Numbered from the stretch's first letter, positions 33,168 to 42,504 are shown. The stretch is 64,000 bases of DNA from Actinomadura macrotermitis (GCF_009604375.1 NZ_WEGH01000001.1:1612001-1676000), one strand, 5' to 3'. Program-made: numbers and translations. Notes: a model not told the origin generated them from the sequence alone.

Positions 33168-33671
33168 TCATGGTTCGGTGGTGGCGAGCGGTTCGGGGAT
33201 GTCGAAGTAGACGGTGTCCGTGCGCGGGTCGAGGTGGAACGCACCCTGGTAACTGCCGGCCGCCAGGTGGTCGTCGAAGTCTCTGCTCCGGACCCATTTC
33301 GCGTTGCCGGGCATGAACGCGGCGAGTTCCGGGGTGGGCTCGGCCGGCGCCTCGGGCCGGAAGTGCCACCGCGGCGCCGCGGTGATGGCGGCCACGGTGC
33401 CCGCTTTCAGCCGGACGGTCCCCACCATATGGAAATCGGTCGGGCCCGGAATGGTCACCCGCGACTTCGGCCGGTCGGCACCCAGCCTCTTGGGGAGCCA
33501 GTGCGCGCCGGTCATCGGGCCGAGTCCGCCGAACCAGCCTTTCAGCGGCGCGAGGTCGGTCCGGAGCTTGACGGCCTCGGGCTTCTCCGTGGACTTCTCG
33601 GTGGATGTGCACGCCGCGAGCACCAGCACCGCGCCGAGCGCCAGCACTCCCCGGCGGCCGAGTCCTGTCAT
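33168..33671 (-). CDS. Lipoprotein of unknown function
   Basis: A 167-residue protein with a lipoprotein signal peptide (GRRGVLALGAVLVLAACTS, lipobox LAAC). The mature part has LKGWFGGLGPMTGAHWLPKRLG and YFDIPEPL. It is convergent with the SnoaL-like gene. ATG 33671 was preferred; no strong ribosome binding site is seen. Unknown role at the cell surface. Confidence 0.75.
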   Translation of the reverse strand: MTGLGRRGVLALGAVLVLAACTSTEKSTEKPEAVKLRTDLAPLKGWFGGLGPMTGAHWLPKRLGADRPKSRVTIPGPTDFHMVGTVRLKAGTVAAITAAPRWHFRPEAPAEPTPELAAFMPGNAKWVRSRDFDDHLAAGSYQGAFHLDPRTDTVYFDIPEPLATTEP

Positions 33672-33861
33672 GCCGTTCACAGTCCGCCCCCAGGGTTCCG
33701 CGCCGTACGCCCGCCGGATGATCGACGTCACGTGGACATCAAGCACACATTGCTGTTTATTTGAAAAGGGCCCGCCCGGTGGAGCACCGGCGTCTCGCGG
33801 GCCCTTGCGTTCCGTGCTCACTCCGACCATTTGGATGGTCATGGCTCCCAAGGAGTTCACA

Positions 33862-34839
33862 GTGAACGAGCAGCATCGGTTGTCACGGCGCGGCGTCCTG
33901 AAGGCCGCCGGCGGCGTCACCGCGGCGCTGGCCCTCGGCGGCGCGGGCGCCGTCGCGTCCGCGACGGCGGCGGGCGCGGCGCCCGGTGACGGGTCCGGCC
34001 TGCGGATCGTCGACCGCAACGAGGGCGACCCCCGCATGAAGTACTACCGGTTCGCCACCAGCGCGATCGGCTGGAATCCCGGCGTCAACGTCCTGCTCCC
34101 CGACGACTACGACAGCGGCCGCACCTACCCCGTCCTGTACCTGCTGCACGGCGGCGGCGGGGACTTCATCGAGTTCGACCGGGCCGGCATCCGGGACTGG
34201 ACGGCCGGCAAGCCCATCATCGTGGTGATGCCCGACGGCGGGCACGCCGGCTGGTACTCCAACCCCGTCACCTCCAACGTCGGCCCCCGCAACTGGGAGA
34301 CCTTCCACATCTCCCAGCTGATCCCCTGGGTGGAGGCGAACTTCCGCGTCTACGCCGAGTACGACGGCCGCGCCGTCGCCGGGTTCTCCATGGGCGGCTT
34401 CGGCGCGCTGAAGTACGCGGCCAAGTACTACGGGCACTTCGCCTCGGTGAGCACCCATTCCGGCCCGGCCAGCCTGCGCGGCTTCGGCGGGCTGGTCACG
34501 CACTGGGCCAACGCCTCCTCGGCCGCCGCGGACCTGGCCGGCGGGACCGTCTACGGCGTGCCGTGGGACGAGGCGCGGGTCACCGCGGACAACCCCATGG
34601 AGCGCGTCCCGAGCTACCGCGACAAGCGGATCCTCCTGGTCGCCGGGACGACCCCCGAGGGCATCTGGCAGCAGGTCAACGAGGTCACCGTCCTCAACAC
34701 CCAGCGGGAGTTCCGCGGCGCCCTCGACCGGGCCGGCATCCCCTACGAGGCCCACGAGGAGTCCGGCGGGCACGAGATCCGCCCCGACATGTTCCGGCAC
34801 GACATCGACGGCATCATCGACCGTCTACGTAAGGCTTAG
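33862..34839 (+). CDS. Secreted esterase (antigen 85 / esterase D family), Tat-exported
   Basis: A 325-residue alpha/beta hydrolase with a Tat signal (RLSRRGVLKAAGG near the N-terminus). GTG 33862 follows AAGGAG by 7 nt; the Tat motif starts at residue 6. The nucleophile elbow is GFSMGGFGALK, and the family motif YPVLYLLHGGGGDF is present. A gap after strand 4 has GPRNWETFHISQL, typical of the putative-esterase family that includes mycolyltransferases. Substrate unknown; its 3' end overlaps the convergent SDR gene by 4 bp. Confidence 0.88.
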   Translation: MNEQHRLSRRGVLKAAGGVTAALALGGAGAVASATAAGAAPGDGSGLRIVDRNEGDPRMKYYRFATSAIGWNPGVNVLLPDDYDSGRTYPVLYLLHGGGGDFIEFDRAGIRDWTAGKPIIVVMPDGGHAGWYSNPVTSNVGPRNWETFHISQLIPWVEANFRVYAEYDGRAVAGFSMGGFGALKYAAKYYGHFASVSTHSGPASLRGFGGLVTHWANASSAAADLAGGTVYGVPWDEARVTADNPMERVPSYRDKRILLVAGTTPEGIWQQVNEVTVLNTQREFRGALDRAGIPYEAHEESGGHEIRPDMFRHDIDGIIDRLRKA

Positions 34840-35627
34840 CCGCGGATTCGGTCGTCGTAAGCCTTACGGGCCTCCGGGTCGTAGTCCAGGAACACCCTGT
34901 CGAGCTCGTAACGGCGCATGGTGGCCTCGCGGACCCGGTCCGGCAGCAGGGCGCCGATCCGCGCCTGGCGGCCGATGCCGGCCGGGACCGTGACCGCCGA
35001 GCGGGGCCTGCCGATCAGCGCGACGACGGCCGCCGCGATGTCCGCGGGCTCGCAGTTCTTCTGCCCCTTCGGGTTGCGGGTGCCCGCGATCAGCTCGGTG
35101 TTGGTGAACGTCGGCAGCACCGCGCTGACGTGCACGCCCGTCCCGAGGACCTCCAGCCGCGCGGCCTCGGTGAAGGCGACGACGGCGGCCTTGCTGGCGT
35201 TGTAGAGGGCCAGGCCCGGGGTGGGCAGCAGGCCCGCGACCGAGGCGATGTTGATGACGTGGCCCCGGCCGCGCGGCAGCATCCGCTCCAGCGCGAGCTT
35301 GGTGCCGAGCATGACGCCGTGCACGTTGATGTCCATGCAGCGGCGGGCGTCCTCGTCGCTCTCGCCGGTGACGGGCCCGATCGGCATGATGCCCGCGTTG
35401 TTGACCAGGACGTCGACCGGCCCGGCCTGCTCCAGGAAGGCGGTGAAGGACGCGCGGTCGGTCACGTCCAGGTGGTGGGCGGCGCAGCCGAGCCTGTCCC
35501 CCGCCGCCTTCACCGCGAGCTCGTCGATGTCGCCGATGACGACCGTGGCGCCCTTGGCCTGAACGGCCTGGGCGGTGGCGAACCCGATGCCGCGGGCGGC
35601 TCCGGTGATGGCGATGACCTTGCTCAT
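34836..35627 (-). CDS. SDR family oxidoreductase, downstream of the P450
   Basis: A 263-residue short-chain dehydrogenase with TGAARGIG, NNAG, the catalytic Ser in IASVAGL, and YNASK. It starts with ATGA overlap onto the P450 stop codon, so it is co-translated with it. The acidic residue after strand 2 (VVIGDID) predicts NAD preference. A decayed copy of its C-terminus lies at 23627-23749. A possible role is oxidising the P450 product, an inference from the operon. Confidence 0.92.
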   Translation of the reverse strand: MSKVIAITGAARGIGFATAQAVQAKGATVVIGDIDELAVKAAGDRLGCAAHHLDVTDRASFTAFLEQAGPVDVLVNNAGIMPIGPVTGESDEDARRCMDINVHGVMLGTKLALERMLPRGRGHVINIASVAGLLPTPGLALYNASKAAVVAFTEAARLEVLGTGVHVSAVLPTFTNTELIAGTRNPKGQKNCEPADIAAAVVALIGRPRSAVTVPAGIGRQARIGALLPDRVREATMRRYELDRVFLDYDPEARKAYDDRIRG

Positions 35628-36982
35628 CGAGGCTCCAGACGGTCGAGGCGGACGGGCAGCCCGTCCTTCGGGGACGGCAGGGAGGTGGTGTCGAGCGGCC
35701 AGGTGTAGCGGCCCGGGACGCTCCACCGGCGGGTCAGCAGCAGCTGGTGCATGATGCTCTTGACCTGCATGCCGGCGAAGTGCAGCCCGATGCACTTGTG
35801 GGCGCCGCCGCCGAACGGCGCCCAGGCGTACTTGTGCGCCTTGTCCTCGCGCCGCTCGGGTGCGAAGCGCTCGGGGTCGAACCGGTCGGGCTCGGGCCAC
35901 CACTCGGGCATGTGGTGGTTGGTGAGCAGCGGCACGACGATGGTGGTCCCGGCGGGGATGTGGAAGCCGAGGACGGAGGTGTCCTTGACGACGCGGCGCG
36001 GCAGCGCGGGCACCGGCGCGACGAGCCGCAGCGCCTCCTTCATCACCATGTCGATGCCGGTCATCGTGTCCAGGTCGTCGAACTCCAGCGCGGGCTTGCC
36101 GAGGGCGAGCGACTCGTCGCGCAGCCGCTCCTGCCACTCGGGGTGCTTGGCCAGGTAGTAGGCCATGGTGGTGAGCGTGATGGTGGTGGTGTCGTGCGCC
36201 GCCATCAGCGCGAAGATCATGTGGTTGACGACGTCGTCGTCGGTGAAGCGGTGCCCGTCGTCGGTCTCGGCCTGGCAGAGCGCGGCGAACAGGTCGTCGC
36301 CGCCGTCGCGGCGCTTGGCGGGCAGGTGCCGCCGGAAGAACTCCTCCAGCACCGCGCGGGCCCGCACCCCCTTGTGCCAGCGCAGCCCGGGGACGGGGCG
36401 GCGCACGTAGGCGGTGCCGGCGCGGACGGCGTCGATGAACGCGCCGTTGATGCGGTCGGCCTCGGCGCGGTCCAGCGCGACGCCCATGAACACGTCGGTG
36501 GCCAGGTCCAGGGTGAGCTGCTTGACGTGGTCGTAGAACCTGAAGCCGTGGCCGGGTTCCCAGGCGTCCAGGCCCTTGGCGATGCCGGGGGCCATGGCGT
36601 CCATGTAGGTGCGCAGCCGGGGCTTGTTGAACGCCTGCTGCATGATGCGCCGGTGGTGCAGGTGCTCGTCGAAGTCCAGCAGCATGATGCCGCGGTGGAA
36701 GAACGGCCCGATGAAGTAGCTCCAGGCGGGGCCGTTGGCGAACGCCTTGTCCCGGTTGACCAGCACGGCCTCGGCCGCCTCGGGTCCCTGTGCGGTGATG
36801 GTCTGCTGGCCGAGCAGCCAGCTCCAGCTGACGGGGCCGAAGCGGGCGTAGCGCTCGCGCGACACCTTGAACGGCTGCCGCATGACCTGCAGCGTGTTGC
36901 CGATGTAGGGGAGGCCGGGATCGCCGACGACCGGCTTGAGGCCGCTGCCGGGGGGCGGCGTGGCGAGGACGCGCAGGGCCAT
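35624..36982 (-). CDS. Cytochrome P450
   Basis: A 452-residue P450 with the heme-binding loop FGGGAHKCIG near the C-terminus, the K-helix motif as KEALRL, and the I-helix oxygen-activation motif AHDTTT. It has no membrane anchor, so it is soluble. GGAGG precedes ATG 36982. The 3' end overlaps the SDR start by ATGA. It lies in a group with lipid-type genes; the substrate could be a lipid or steroid, but this is inference. Confidence 0.95.
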   Translation of the reverse strand: MALRVLATPPPGSGLKPVVGDPGLPYIGNTLQVMRQPFKVSRERYARFGPVSWSWLLGQQTITAQGPEAAEAVLVNRDKAFANGPAWSYFIGPFFHRGIMLLDFDEHLHHRRIMQQAFNKPRLRTYMDAMAPGIAKGLDAWEPGHGFRFYDHVKQLTLDLATDVFMGVALDRAEADRINGAFIDAVRAGTAYVRRPVPGLRWHKGVRARAVLEEFFRRHLPAKRRDGGDDLFAALCQAETDDGHRFTDDDVVNHMIFALMAAHDTTTITLTTMAYYLAKHPEWQERLRDESLALGKPALEFDDLDTMTGIDMVMKEALRLVAPVPALPRRVVKDTSVLGFHIPAGTTIVVPLLTNHHMPEWWPEPDRFDPERFAPERREDKAHKYAWAPFGGGAHKCIGLHFAGMQVKSIMHQLLLTRRWSVPGRYTWPLDTTSLPSPKDGLPVRLDRLEPR

Positions 36983-37127
36983 GGGACCTCCGGTGGAACA
37001 GAGGGACAAAAAGTCGATTTCTGTAACTTTGTTCTAGCGCACCGCGCGGACGTAAGTCCATACTTGCACGCGGTAAAGCTTGCGCCGGGTAGCCGTGTCG
37101 CGCGGCGCGCCCCGGCGCCGCCCCTCC

Positions 37128-37133
37128 TACCGT
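37128..37133 (+). promoter_or_regulatory. Putative -10 box before the L,D-transpeptidase gene
   Basis: TACCGT ends 6 nt before ATG 37140, without a Shine-Dalgarno sequence. Confidence 0.4.
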
Positions 37134-37139
37134 CCGGGC

Positions 37140-37754
37140 ATGCCCGTCATGATCGGCTACCCGGCCGGGCGGCCGCCGCCCGTCCACGGCCCCGCCACCG
37201 TGCGGCCCGGCGACAGCGGCCCGGCCGTCCGCGCGCTCCAGGAGCGGCTGCGCGCGCTGGCCTACGACCCCGGCGCGGTGAACGGCCGTTACGGCGACGA
37301 CACCCGCGCCGCCGTGTGGGCGTTCCAGAAGGTCCAGCGGATGCTGCCGGACGGCGTCGTCGACGGGCCCGTCTGGAGCGCCCTCGCCGCCCCGCGCACA
37401 CCGCGGACGCCCGGCAGGGAGCGCAACCGCGTCGAGGTCGACCTGCGGCGCCAGCTCCTGGTCGCCTACCGGCGCGGGCACGTCGTCCTCATCACCCACG
37501 TCGCGACCGGGAAGCCGGGTTGGCGCACGCCCGCCGGCGACTTCCACGTGACGCGCCGCGTCGCCGGCTGGCGGCACGCGCCGCTCGGCTACATGTACCG
37601 GCCCCTGTACTTCTACCGGGGCTACGCCATGCACGGCTCCCGCAACGTGCCGCTGCACCCGGCGTCGCACGGCTGCGTCCGGATCCCGATGCACACCGCG
37701 GACCTGCTTCCCAAGCTCGTCCGCGACGGCGAGCCGGTCCACGTGCGCCGCTAG
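37140..37754 (+). CDS. L,D-transpeptidase with peptidoglycan-binding domain
   Basis: A 204-residue protein with an N-terminal PG-binding domain (SGPAVRALQERLRAL and WAFQKVQRM) and a YkuD catalytic domain (MHGSRNVPLHPASHGCVRIP with the essential Cys). L,D-transpeptidases make 3-3 crosslinks in peptidoglycan. No clear signal peptide is seen with this start or with the upstream TTG at 37080, which is odd for an extracellular enzyme. It sits on the opposite strand to the flanking lipid genes and overlaps the fusion gene by 4 bp. Confidence 0.85.
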   Translation: MPVMIGYPAGRPPPVHGPATVRPGDSGPAVRALQERLRALAYDPGAVNGRYGDDTRAAVWAFQKVQRMLPDGVVDGPVWSALAAPRTPRTPGRERNRVEVDLRRQLLVAYRRGHVVLITHVATGKPGWRTPAGDFHVTRRVAGWRHAPLGYMYRPLYFYRGYAMHGSRNVPLHPASHGCVRIPMHTADLLPKLVRDGEPVHVRR

Positions 37755-40690
37755 AGCGCCTGGCGGAGCTCCTCGGTGAGGGGCCGGTAGGCGCCCGCGT
37801 CGTCGCGGACGAAGGTGCGGCCGTCGGCCTTGTCCGGCACGCCCTCCGCACGCAGCGGCGCGGTGGCCAGCCGGCGCCCGCCGGTCACCGGGATGTCGTC
37901 GACCACGCGCACCAGCGCGGGCCGCAGCTCCGGCTCGACCCGCAGCAGCGCCTCCGACAGGTCGACCGGCTTGACCTGGCAGTCCTCGCGCAGCGTGATC
38001 GCGGCGGCGGCCAGCTCGGCGTCGCCGGACGGGATGCCGTAGACCGCGACGGCGTCCACGTACGGCAGGTCGCCGAGCGCGTCGCGGGCCGGGCCCGGCG
38101 GGACGATGCCGTCGGCGGTGCGGATCAGCTCGGCGTCCCGGCCGACCAGCCAGTAGTCGCCGTCGGCGTCGCGCCGGAACAGGTCGCCGGTGATGGCCCA
38201 GGCGTCCTCGGGCCGGAACACCCCGCGCACCGGCCGCGCCGCCGACGCGATCATCGCCGGGCGGATCCGCGTCAGCAGCATGCCGATCTCGTCGGGGCCG
38301 CACTCCTCGGCGAAGCCGTCCGGGCCGGTGACGAGCTCGGCGGCCTCCAGGTCGTAGCGGGCGAGCCGCACCTCGGCGCTGCCGGGCAGCGGGCGGCCGA
38401 GCGAGCCGGCCTTCTTGGCGCGCAGGTTGACCAGGATCGCCTCGCCGGAGGTGGAGGCGTAGAACTCCAGCACCCGCGCGGGCGTGAAGCGCTCCTCCAC
38501 CCGCCGCCACAGGCCGCGCGGCATGCCCGAGCCGATGAACAGCCGGATCGCGTGGTGCCGCTCCCCCGGGTGCTGCGGCGCGTTCACCAGGTCGCGCAGC
38601 AGCGTCCAGGTGTAGGACGCCACGGTCACCCCGTAGCGGCGCGCCTCGTCCCAGAAGGTCTCGGGGTCGTAGGCGGTGGCGAGCGCCAGGCGCGCGCCGC
38701 TCGCGACCGCGCCGCCGAGGCTCATCAGCAGCGCCGACGGGTGCTGCAGCGGGGTGATGCTGTAGACGGTGTCGGCCGGGGACAGCGACGCCGAGGACGC
38801 GGTGCCGAACGCCGACAGCGCCCAGCGCCGGTTGGTGACGCGGGTGGCGCGCAGGTGCTCGCCGTCGCCGGTGAACAGCACGAACGCCACGTCGCCCGCA
38901 CGGCCGGGGTTCGGCCGGTACCAGCCGGGCAGCTCGACCTCGTCGGGGTCGATCCGCTCCATGTCCATCAGCGACAGGCCGCGCAGCTTGCGGTCGGCGC
39001 CGCCACCGCCGAGCAGGAACGTCTCGACGCCGCCCAGGCTCGCGGCGCACTCGGCGTTCTCGGGGTCGGCGATGATGCGGGTGAGGCGGGTCAGCGCCGC
39101 CTCGCGCGCCAGGTCGCCGTCGGGGCGCAGCAGCACCGCGACGGCGCCGAGCCGGCTGAGCGCCGCGACGAGCGCGAGCGCCGTCGGCCGGGTGTTCATC
39201 AGCACGCCGACCTCGTCGCCCTGCCGGACGCCGATGTGGACCAGGCCCCGGACGATCGCGTCGATGCGCCGCTTGCCCGCGGTGTGGGTGTGCGCGCGGC
39301 CCTGCCAGAGGAAGAAGACCTCCTTGGGCCGGTCGCGGGCCTGCTCGTCCAGCAGCAGGCCGAGCGACATGCGGGTGTTGGAGTGGATGCGCTCCAGGCG
39401 GGCCAGGCGCGGCAGGTTCTGCGCCGCCTCCTTGGCGATCTGCTGCGTGCCGCGCACCGCGCGGGTGGCGGTGCCCGCCGCCGACCGGACCGCGCTCGTG
39501 CCGACGCCGAGCGCCAGCTGCAGCCCGTACCCGGCGGGCCCGCCGGGCAGGCTCGGCGCGGGCGACTCCTCGTCGCCGGTGACCCGGGTGACGATCTCGG
39601 GCAGCTGCGCGTCGCCGGCCCGCCACCGGGCCCAGGCCGCGACGGCGGGCCAGGTCTGCGCGACCGCGAGGCTGCCGACGACCAGGCCGAAGTGCCCGGC
39701 GCGCAGCGACGCCTCGTACACCTGCGCGCGCGGCGCGGCCCGGCGGATGCCGCGCACCATCGGCGGCGCCGCGATCTCGTCGACCTCGCCGACGAACGTC
39801 AGCACCGGGCAGGAGATGTCGGCCAGGGTGACGAGCCGGTCGCCGATGACGAAGCCGCCGGTCATCATCCGGTTGTGCTGGATGAACTGGCGCACGAACT
39901 CCGCCAGCGCCGGGCCGGGCCACGACACCCAGCCCTCGCGCTCCAGGAAGCGGCGCTGGCGCTCGCGCGGCGCGAGCCGCTCGCGGTCGTGCAGCTGGCG
40001 CACGAAGTCGACCCGGCTGCGCACCGACTTGACCGGGCTGAGCAGCTGGAACCCGGTGCGGGTGACCCAGCCGGGCACCGCGATGCCGCCGAGCAGCGCG
40101 TCGGGGATGCGCTCGGCGGCGTCGGCGGCCAGCCAGCTCGGCAGCCCGAACGGCAGGCCGACGCTGGTGTCGGCCGGGCTGCCGAAGGTGACCAGCGAGG
40201 CGATGCCCGCGCTGCGCCGGTAGGCGGCGGCCTGGTAGACGAACATGCCGCCCTGGGAGTAGCCGGCCAGGTGCACGTCCCGGCCGGTGAGCTCGCGGAC
40301 CCGGTCGACGGCGTCGCTGACCGCGACCACGTGGTCGGTGACGGTGCGCTCCAGGCCGCCCGGCTCGCGCTCGGGGGCGCCGAAGTCGACCACCCACGGG
40401 TCCACGCCGCGCCGGTACAGCTCGCCGACCGCGCTCACCCGGGACGAGATGTCGTACACCTCGGCGCTGATCATCAGCGGCGGGACCAGCACCATCACCG
40501 GTCTGTCCTCGCCCGTGCCCGCCGGGAAGTAGTGCCGCAGGCGGTAGACGCGCTGCTCGGTCACGACCTCGTAGGGGGAGGCGTCCTCGTCGGTGTCCAG
40601 GCCGCCGAACCGGGCGACCTCGAGGGCGTTCTGGGCGGTGGCTCCCAGGCGGGAACCCAGGCGGTGGAGCACGTTGGCAACTGGGGGCAT
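37751..40690 (-). CDS. Fusion of alpha/beta hydrolase and acyl-CoA synthetase-like domain
   Basis: A 979-residue fusion. The N-terminal 380 residues are an alpha/beta hydrolase resembling PHA synthases or lipases (GYSQGGMF nucleophile, FVGEVDEIAAP). The C-terminal 550 residues are an adenylate-forming domain. Mycobacterial Rv1683 has the same architecture and length. In the adenylation domain the ATP-binding A3 loop (usually TSGTTGxPK) is degenerate (FTGDGEHLRATR), and the A10 lysine is missing in TGGRRLATAPL, so acyl-CoA synthetase activity is doubtful. AGAGG precedes ATG 40690. Confidence 0.88.
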   Translation of the reverse strand: MPPVANVLHRLGSRLGATAQNALEVARFGGLDTDEDASPYEVVTEQRVYRLRHYFPAGTGEDRPVMVLVPPLMISAEVYDISSRVSAVGELYRRGVDPWVVDFGAPEREPGGLERTVTDHVVAVSDAVDRVRELTGRDVHLAGYSQGGMFVYQAAAYRRSAGIASLVTFGSPADTSVGLPFGLPSWLAADAAERIPDALLGGIAVPGWVTRTGFQLLSPVKSVRSRVDFVRQLHDRERLAPRERQRRFLEREGWVSWPGPALAEFVRQFIQHNRMMTGGFVIGDRLVTLADISCPVLTFVGEVDEIAAPPMVRGIRRAAPRAQVYEASLRAGHFGLVVGSLAVAQTWPAVAAWARWRAGDAQLPEIVTRVTGDEESPAPSLPGGPAGYGLQLALGVGTSAVRSAAGTATRAVRGTQQIAKEAAQNLPRLARLERIHSNTRMSLGLLLDEQARDRPKEVFFLWQGRAHTHTAGKRRIDAIVRGLVHIGVRQGDEVGVLMNTRPTALALVAALSRLGAVAVLLRPDGDLAREAALTRLTRIIADPENAECAASLGGVETFLLGGGGADRKLRGLSLMDMERIDPDEVELPGWYRPNPGRAGDVAFVLFTGDGEHLRATRVTNRRWALSAFGTASSASLSPADTVYSITPLQHPSALLMSLGGAVASGARLALATAYDPETFWDEARRYGVTVASYTWTLLRDLVNAPQHPGERHHAIRLFIGSGMPRGLWRRVEERFTPARVLEFYASTSGEAILVNLRAKKAGSLGRPLPGSAEVRLARYDLEAAELVTGPDGFAEECGPDEIGMLLTRIRPAMIASAARPVRGVFRPEDAWAITGDLFRRDADGDYWLVGRDAELIRTADGIVPPGPARDALGDLPYVDAVAVYGIPSGDAELAAAAITLREDCQVKPVDLSEALLRVEPELRPALVRVVDDIPVTGGRRLATAPLRAEGVPDKADGRTFVRDDAGAYRPLTEELRQAL

Positions 40691-40854
40691 CGTCGACCTC
40701 TCACGGGTTGACGACATGGTGTCCAATAACCCGGGGATTATCAATAAATGATCTTACAAAGTGACGCACGTCCTGTCAGAGGGCGGACGTTGTCAGAAGA
40801 CGAGCACGCCCGCCCCGCCGCGAGGGCGGGACGGGCGCGCCCGGTTCAGGCCGT

Positions 40855-42504
40855 TCAGTCCACGACGCGGGCGCCGTCCATCCGGCCCGCCTGGAACTGC
40901 TCCCACATGAAGCGGCGGCGCGGCTTGCCGCTGGAGGTGCGCTGGATCAGGCCGCTGCCGATGATGAGGGTCACCTCGACGTCCTCGCCGACGCGGCGGC
41001 GCAGCGTCTCGCGGACGTCGGCCGCCCACGGCGCGTCGTTGGTCTCGGCGAACAGCGCGAGGCCCTTGCTGCCCGCGCCGGGCACCGCCACGACGGTGAT
41101 GCGGCCCTTGCCGAGCTTGGTGACCTCGGCGAGCTTGGCCTCCAGGTCCTCCACGTACACCGAGCGGCCGCGCACCTTGATGCTGTCGCCCATGCGGCCG
41201 AGCACGAACAGCTGGCCCTCGTGGAAGAACCCGGCGTCGCCGGTGTAGACCTTGCCGTCCGCGAACCGGGTCGACTTGCCCTCGGCGCCCGCGTAGTAGC
41301 CCTGGCAGGCCGACTCGCCGCCGACGACGATCTCGCCGAGGCGGCCGGGCTCCAGCTCGCGGCCCTCGTCGTCGACGATCGCGACCGGCACGTCCTCCTC
41401 GGGGGTGCCGCAGCCGACGACCCAGCCGGCCTTCGCGCCGACCGAGTCGGCGCCGAGGACGTGCTGGTCCAGGATGCGCACGGGCTCGCCGAACGCCAGC
41501 GACTCGCTGTCGGGGCGGATGGCGAGCGGGTCGCGCTGCACGTGGTCCATCGTGACCAGCAGCGTCGTCTCGGCCATGCCGTAGGCGGGCTTGAACGTCG
41601 AGCGCTCGAACCCGAACGGCTCCAGCAGCCGCGCGAAGACCTCCAGCGAGTGCGGGTCGATCGGCTCGGCGCCGATCAGCGCGGTCTTCCAGCCCGACAG
41701 GTCCAGGCCCTCCAGCTGCTCGGGCTTGATCCGGCGCGCGGCGTAGGCGTAGGCGAACGGCGGCGCGGCGGTGTGGTGCGACTCGGCGAAGCAGCGGATC
41801 CAGCGTGCGGGGTCGCGGATGAAGTGGTCGGGGCGCATCAGCCGCAGCCGGCCCTGCCGGGAGATCGGGGTGAGGAAGCAGCCGATCAGGCCCATGTCGT
41901 GGTAGAGCGGCAGCCAGGACGCGACCTCGTCCTCGTCGTCGTAGCCGGCCATCCGGGCGATCAGCTCGCAGTTGGCCTCCAGGTTCTCCCAGGTGACCAT
42001 GACGCCGCGCGGGGCGCCGCTGGAGCCGGAGGTGAACTGCAGCAGCGCGAGCTCGCCGGCGGGCTGCACCGGCGCCTCGGCCTCGGCCTGGCGCGGCTCG
42101 CGCGAGCGGCCCTCCAGCCCGGCCTCGGCCAGCGCGCGGTCGGCGAGCGGCGCCAGGTCGGCGGAGGCGATGGTGAGCACCGGCCTGGCCTGGCGCAGGA
42201 TGGCCGCGACGTGGGTGACGTAGTCGTCGCCGTCCTGGAACAGCGGCGGGGTGATCAGGCAGACGGTGCCGCCGGCGGCCCAGACGCCGAAGTAGGTCTC
42301 CACGCAGGTGAAGTCGGTGGGCAGCACGACGCAGACGACGTCGCCGGGCTTGACGCCCTCCTCCAGCAGCGCGGCGGCGGTGCGGCGCGCGGCGGCGGCG
42401 ATGTCGCCGTAGTCGCGGAACTCCCACGTCCCGTCGTCGGCGGCCAGGTGGACGCCGCGTCCGATGTGCGGCTTGTCCAGCCAGTCGCGCAGCGCAGATG
42501 CCAT
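40855..42504 (-). CDS. Fatty-acyl-AMP ligase / AMP-binding protein
   Basis: A 549-residue adenylate-forming enzyme resembling fatty-acyl-AMP ligases. It has an intact ATP-binding loop FTSGSSGAPRGV, YGMAE, and the A10 region TSSGKPRRR. AAGGGGAG precedes ATG 42504. FAALs transfer the acyl-AMP to an acyl carrier protein; none is nearby, so the acceptor is unknown. It lies upstream of the fusion gene on the same strand (164 bp apart) and likely belongs to the same pathway. Confidence 0.9.
   Translation of the reverse strand: MASALRDWLDKPHIGRGVHLAADDGTWEFRDYGDIAAAARRTAAALLEEGVKPGDVVCVVLPTDFTCVETYFGVWAAGGTVCLITPPLFQDGDDYVTHVAAILRQARPVLTIASADLAPLADRALAEAGLEGRSREPRQAEAEAPVQPAGELALLQFTSGSSGAPRGVMVTWENLEANCELIARMAGYDDEDEVASWLPLYHDMGLIGCFLTPISRQGRLRLMRPDHFIRDPARWIRCFAESHHTAAPPFAYAYAARRIKPEQLEGLDLSGWKTALIGAEPIDPHSLEVFARLLEPFGFERSTFKPAYGMAETTLLVTMDHVQRDPLAIRPDSESLAFGEPVRILDQHVLGADSVGAKAGWVVGCGTPEEDVPVAIVDDEGRELEPGRLGEIVVGGESACQGYYAGAEGKSTRFADGKVYTGDAGFFHEGQLFVLGRMGDSIKVRGRSVYVEDLEAKLAEVTKLGKGRITVVAVPGAGSKGLALFAETNDAPWAADVRETLRRRVGEDVEVTLIIGSGLIQRTSSGKPRRRFMWEQFQAGRMDGARVVD

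Noticed and set aside
34836..40397. 1853-codon open frame spanning SDR, P450 and part of the fusion gene
   Set aside because: Only its SDR part (34836-35627) is real; the rest runs antiparallel or out of frame through the P450 and hydrolase genes and reads as Arg/Ala-rich noise.
35747..40711. 1654-codon open frame on the plus strand
   Set aside because: Antisense shadow of the P450 and fusion genes, with no domain and His/Arg/Gln-rich composition.
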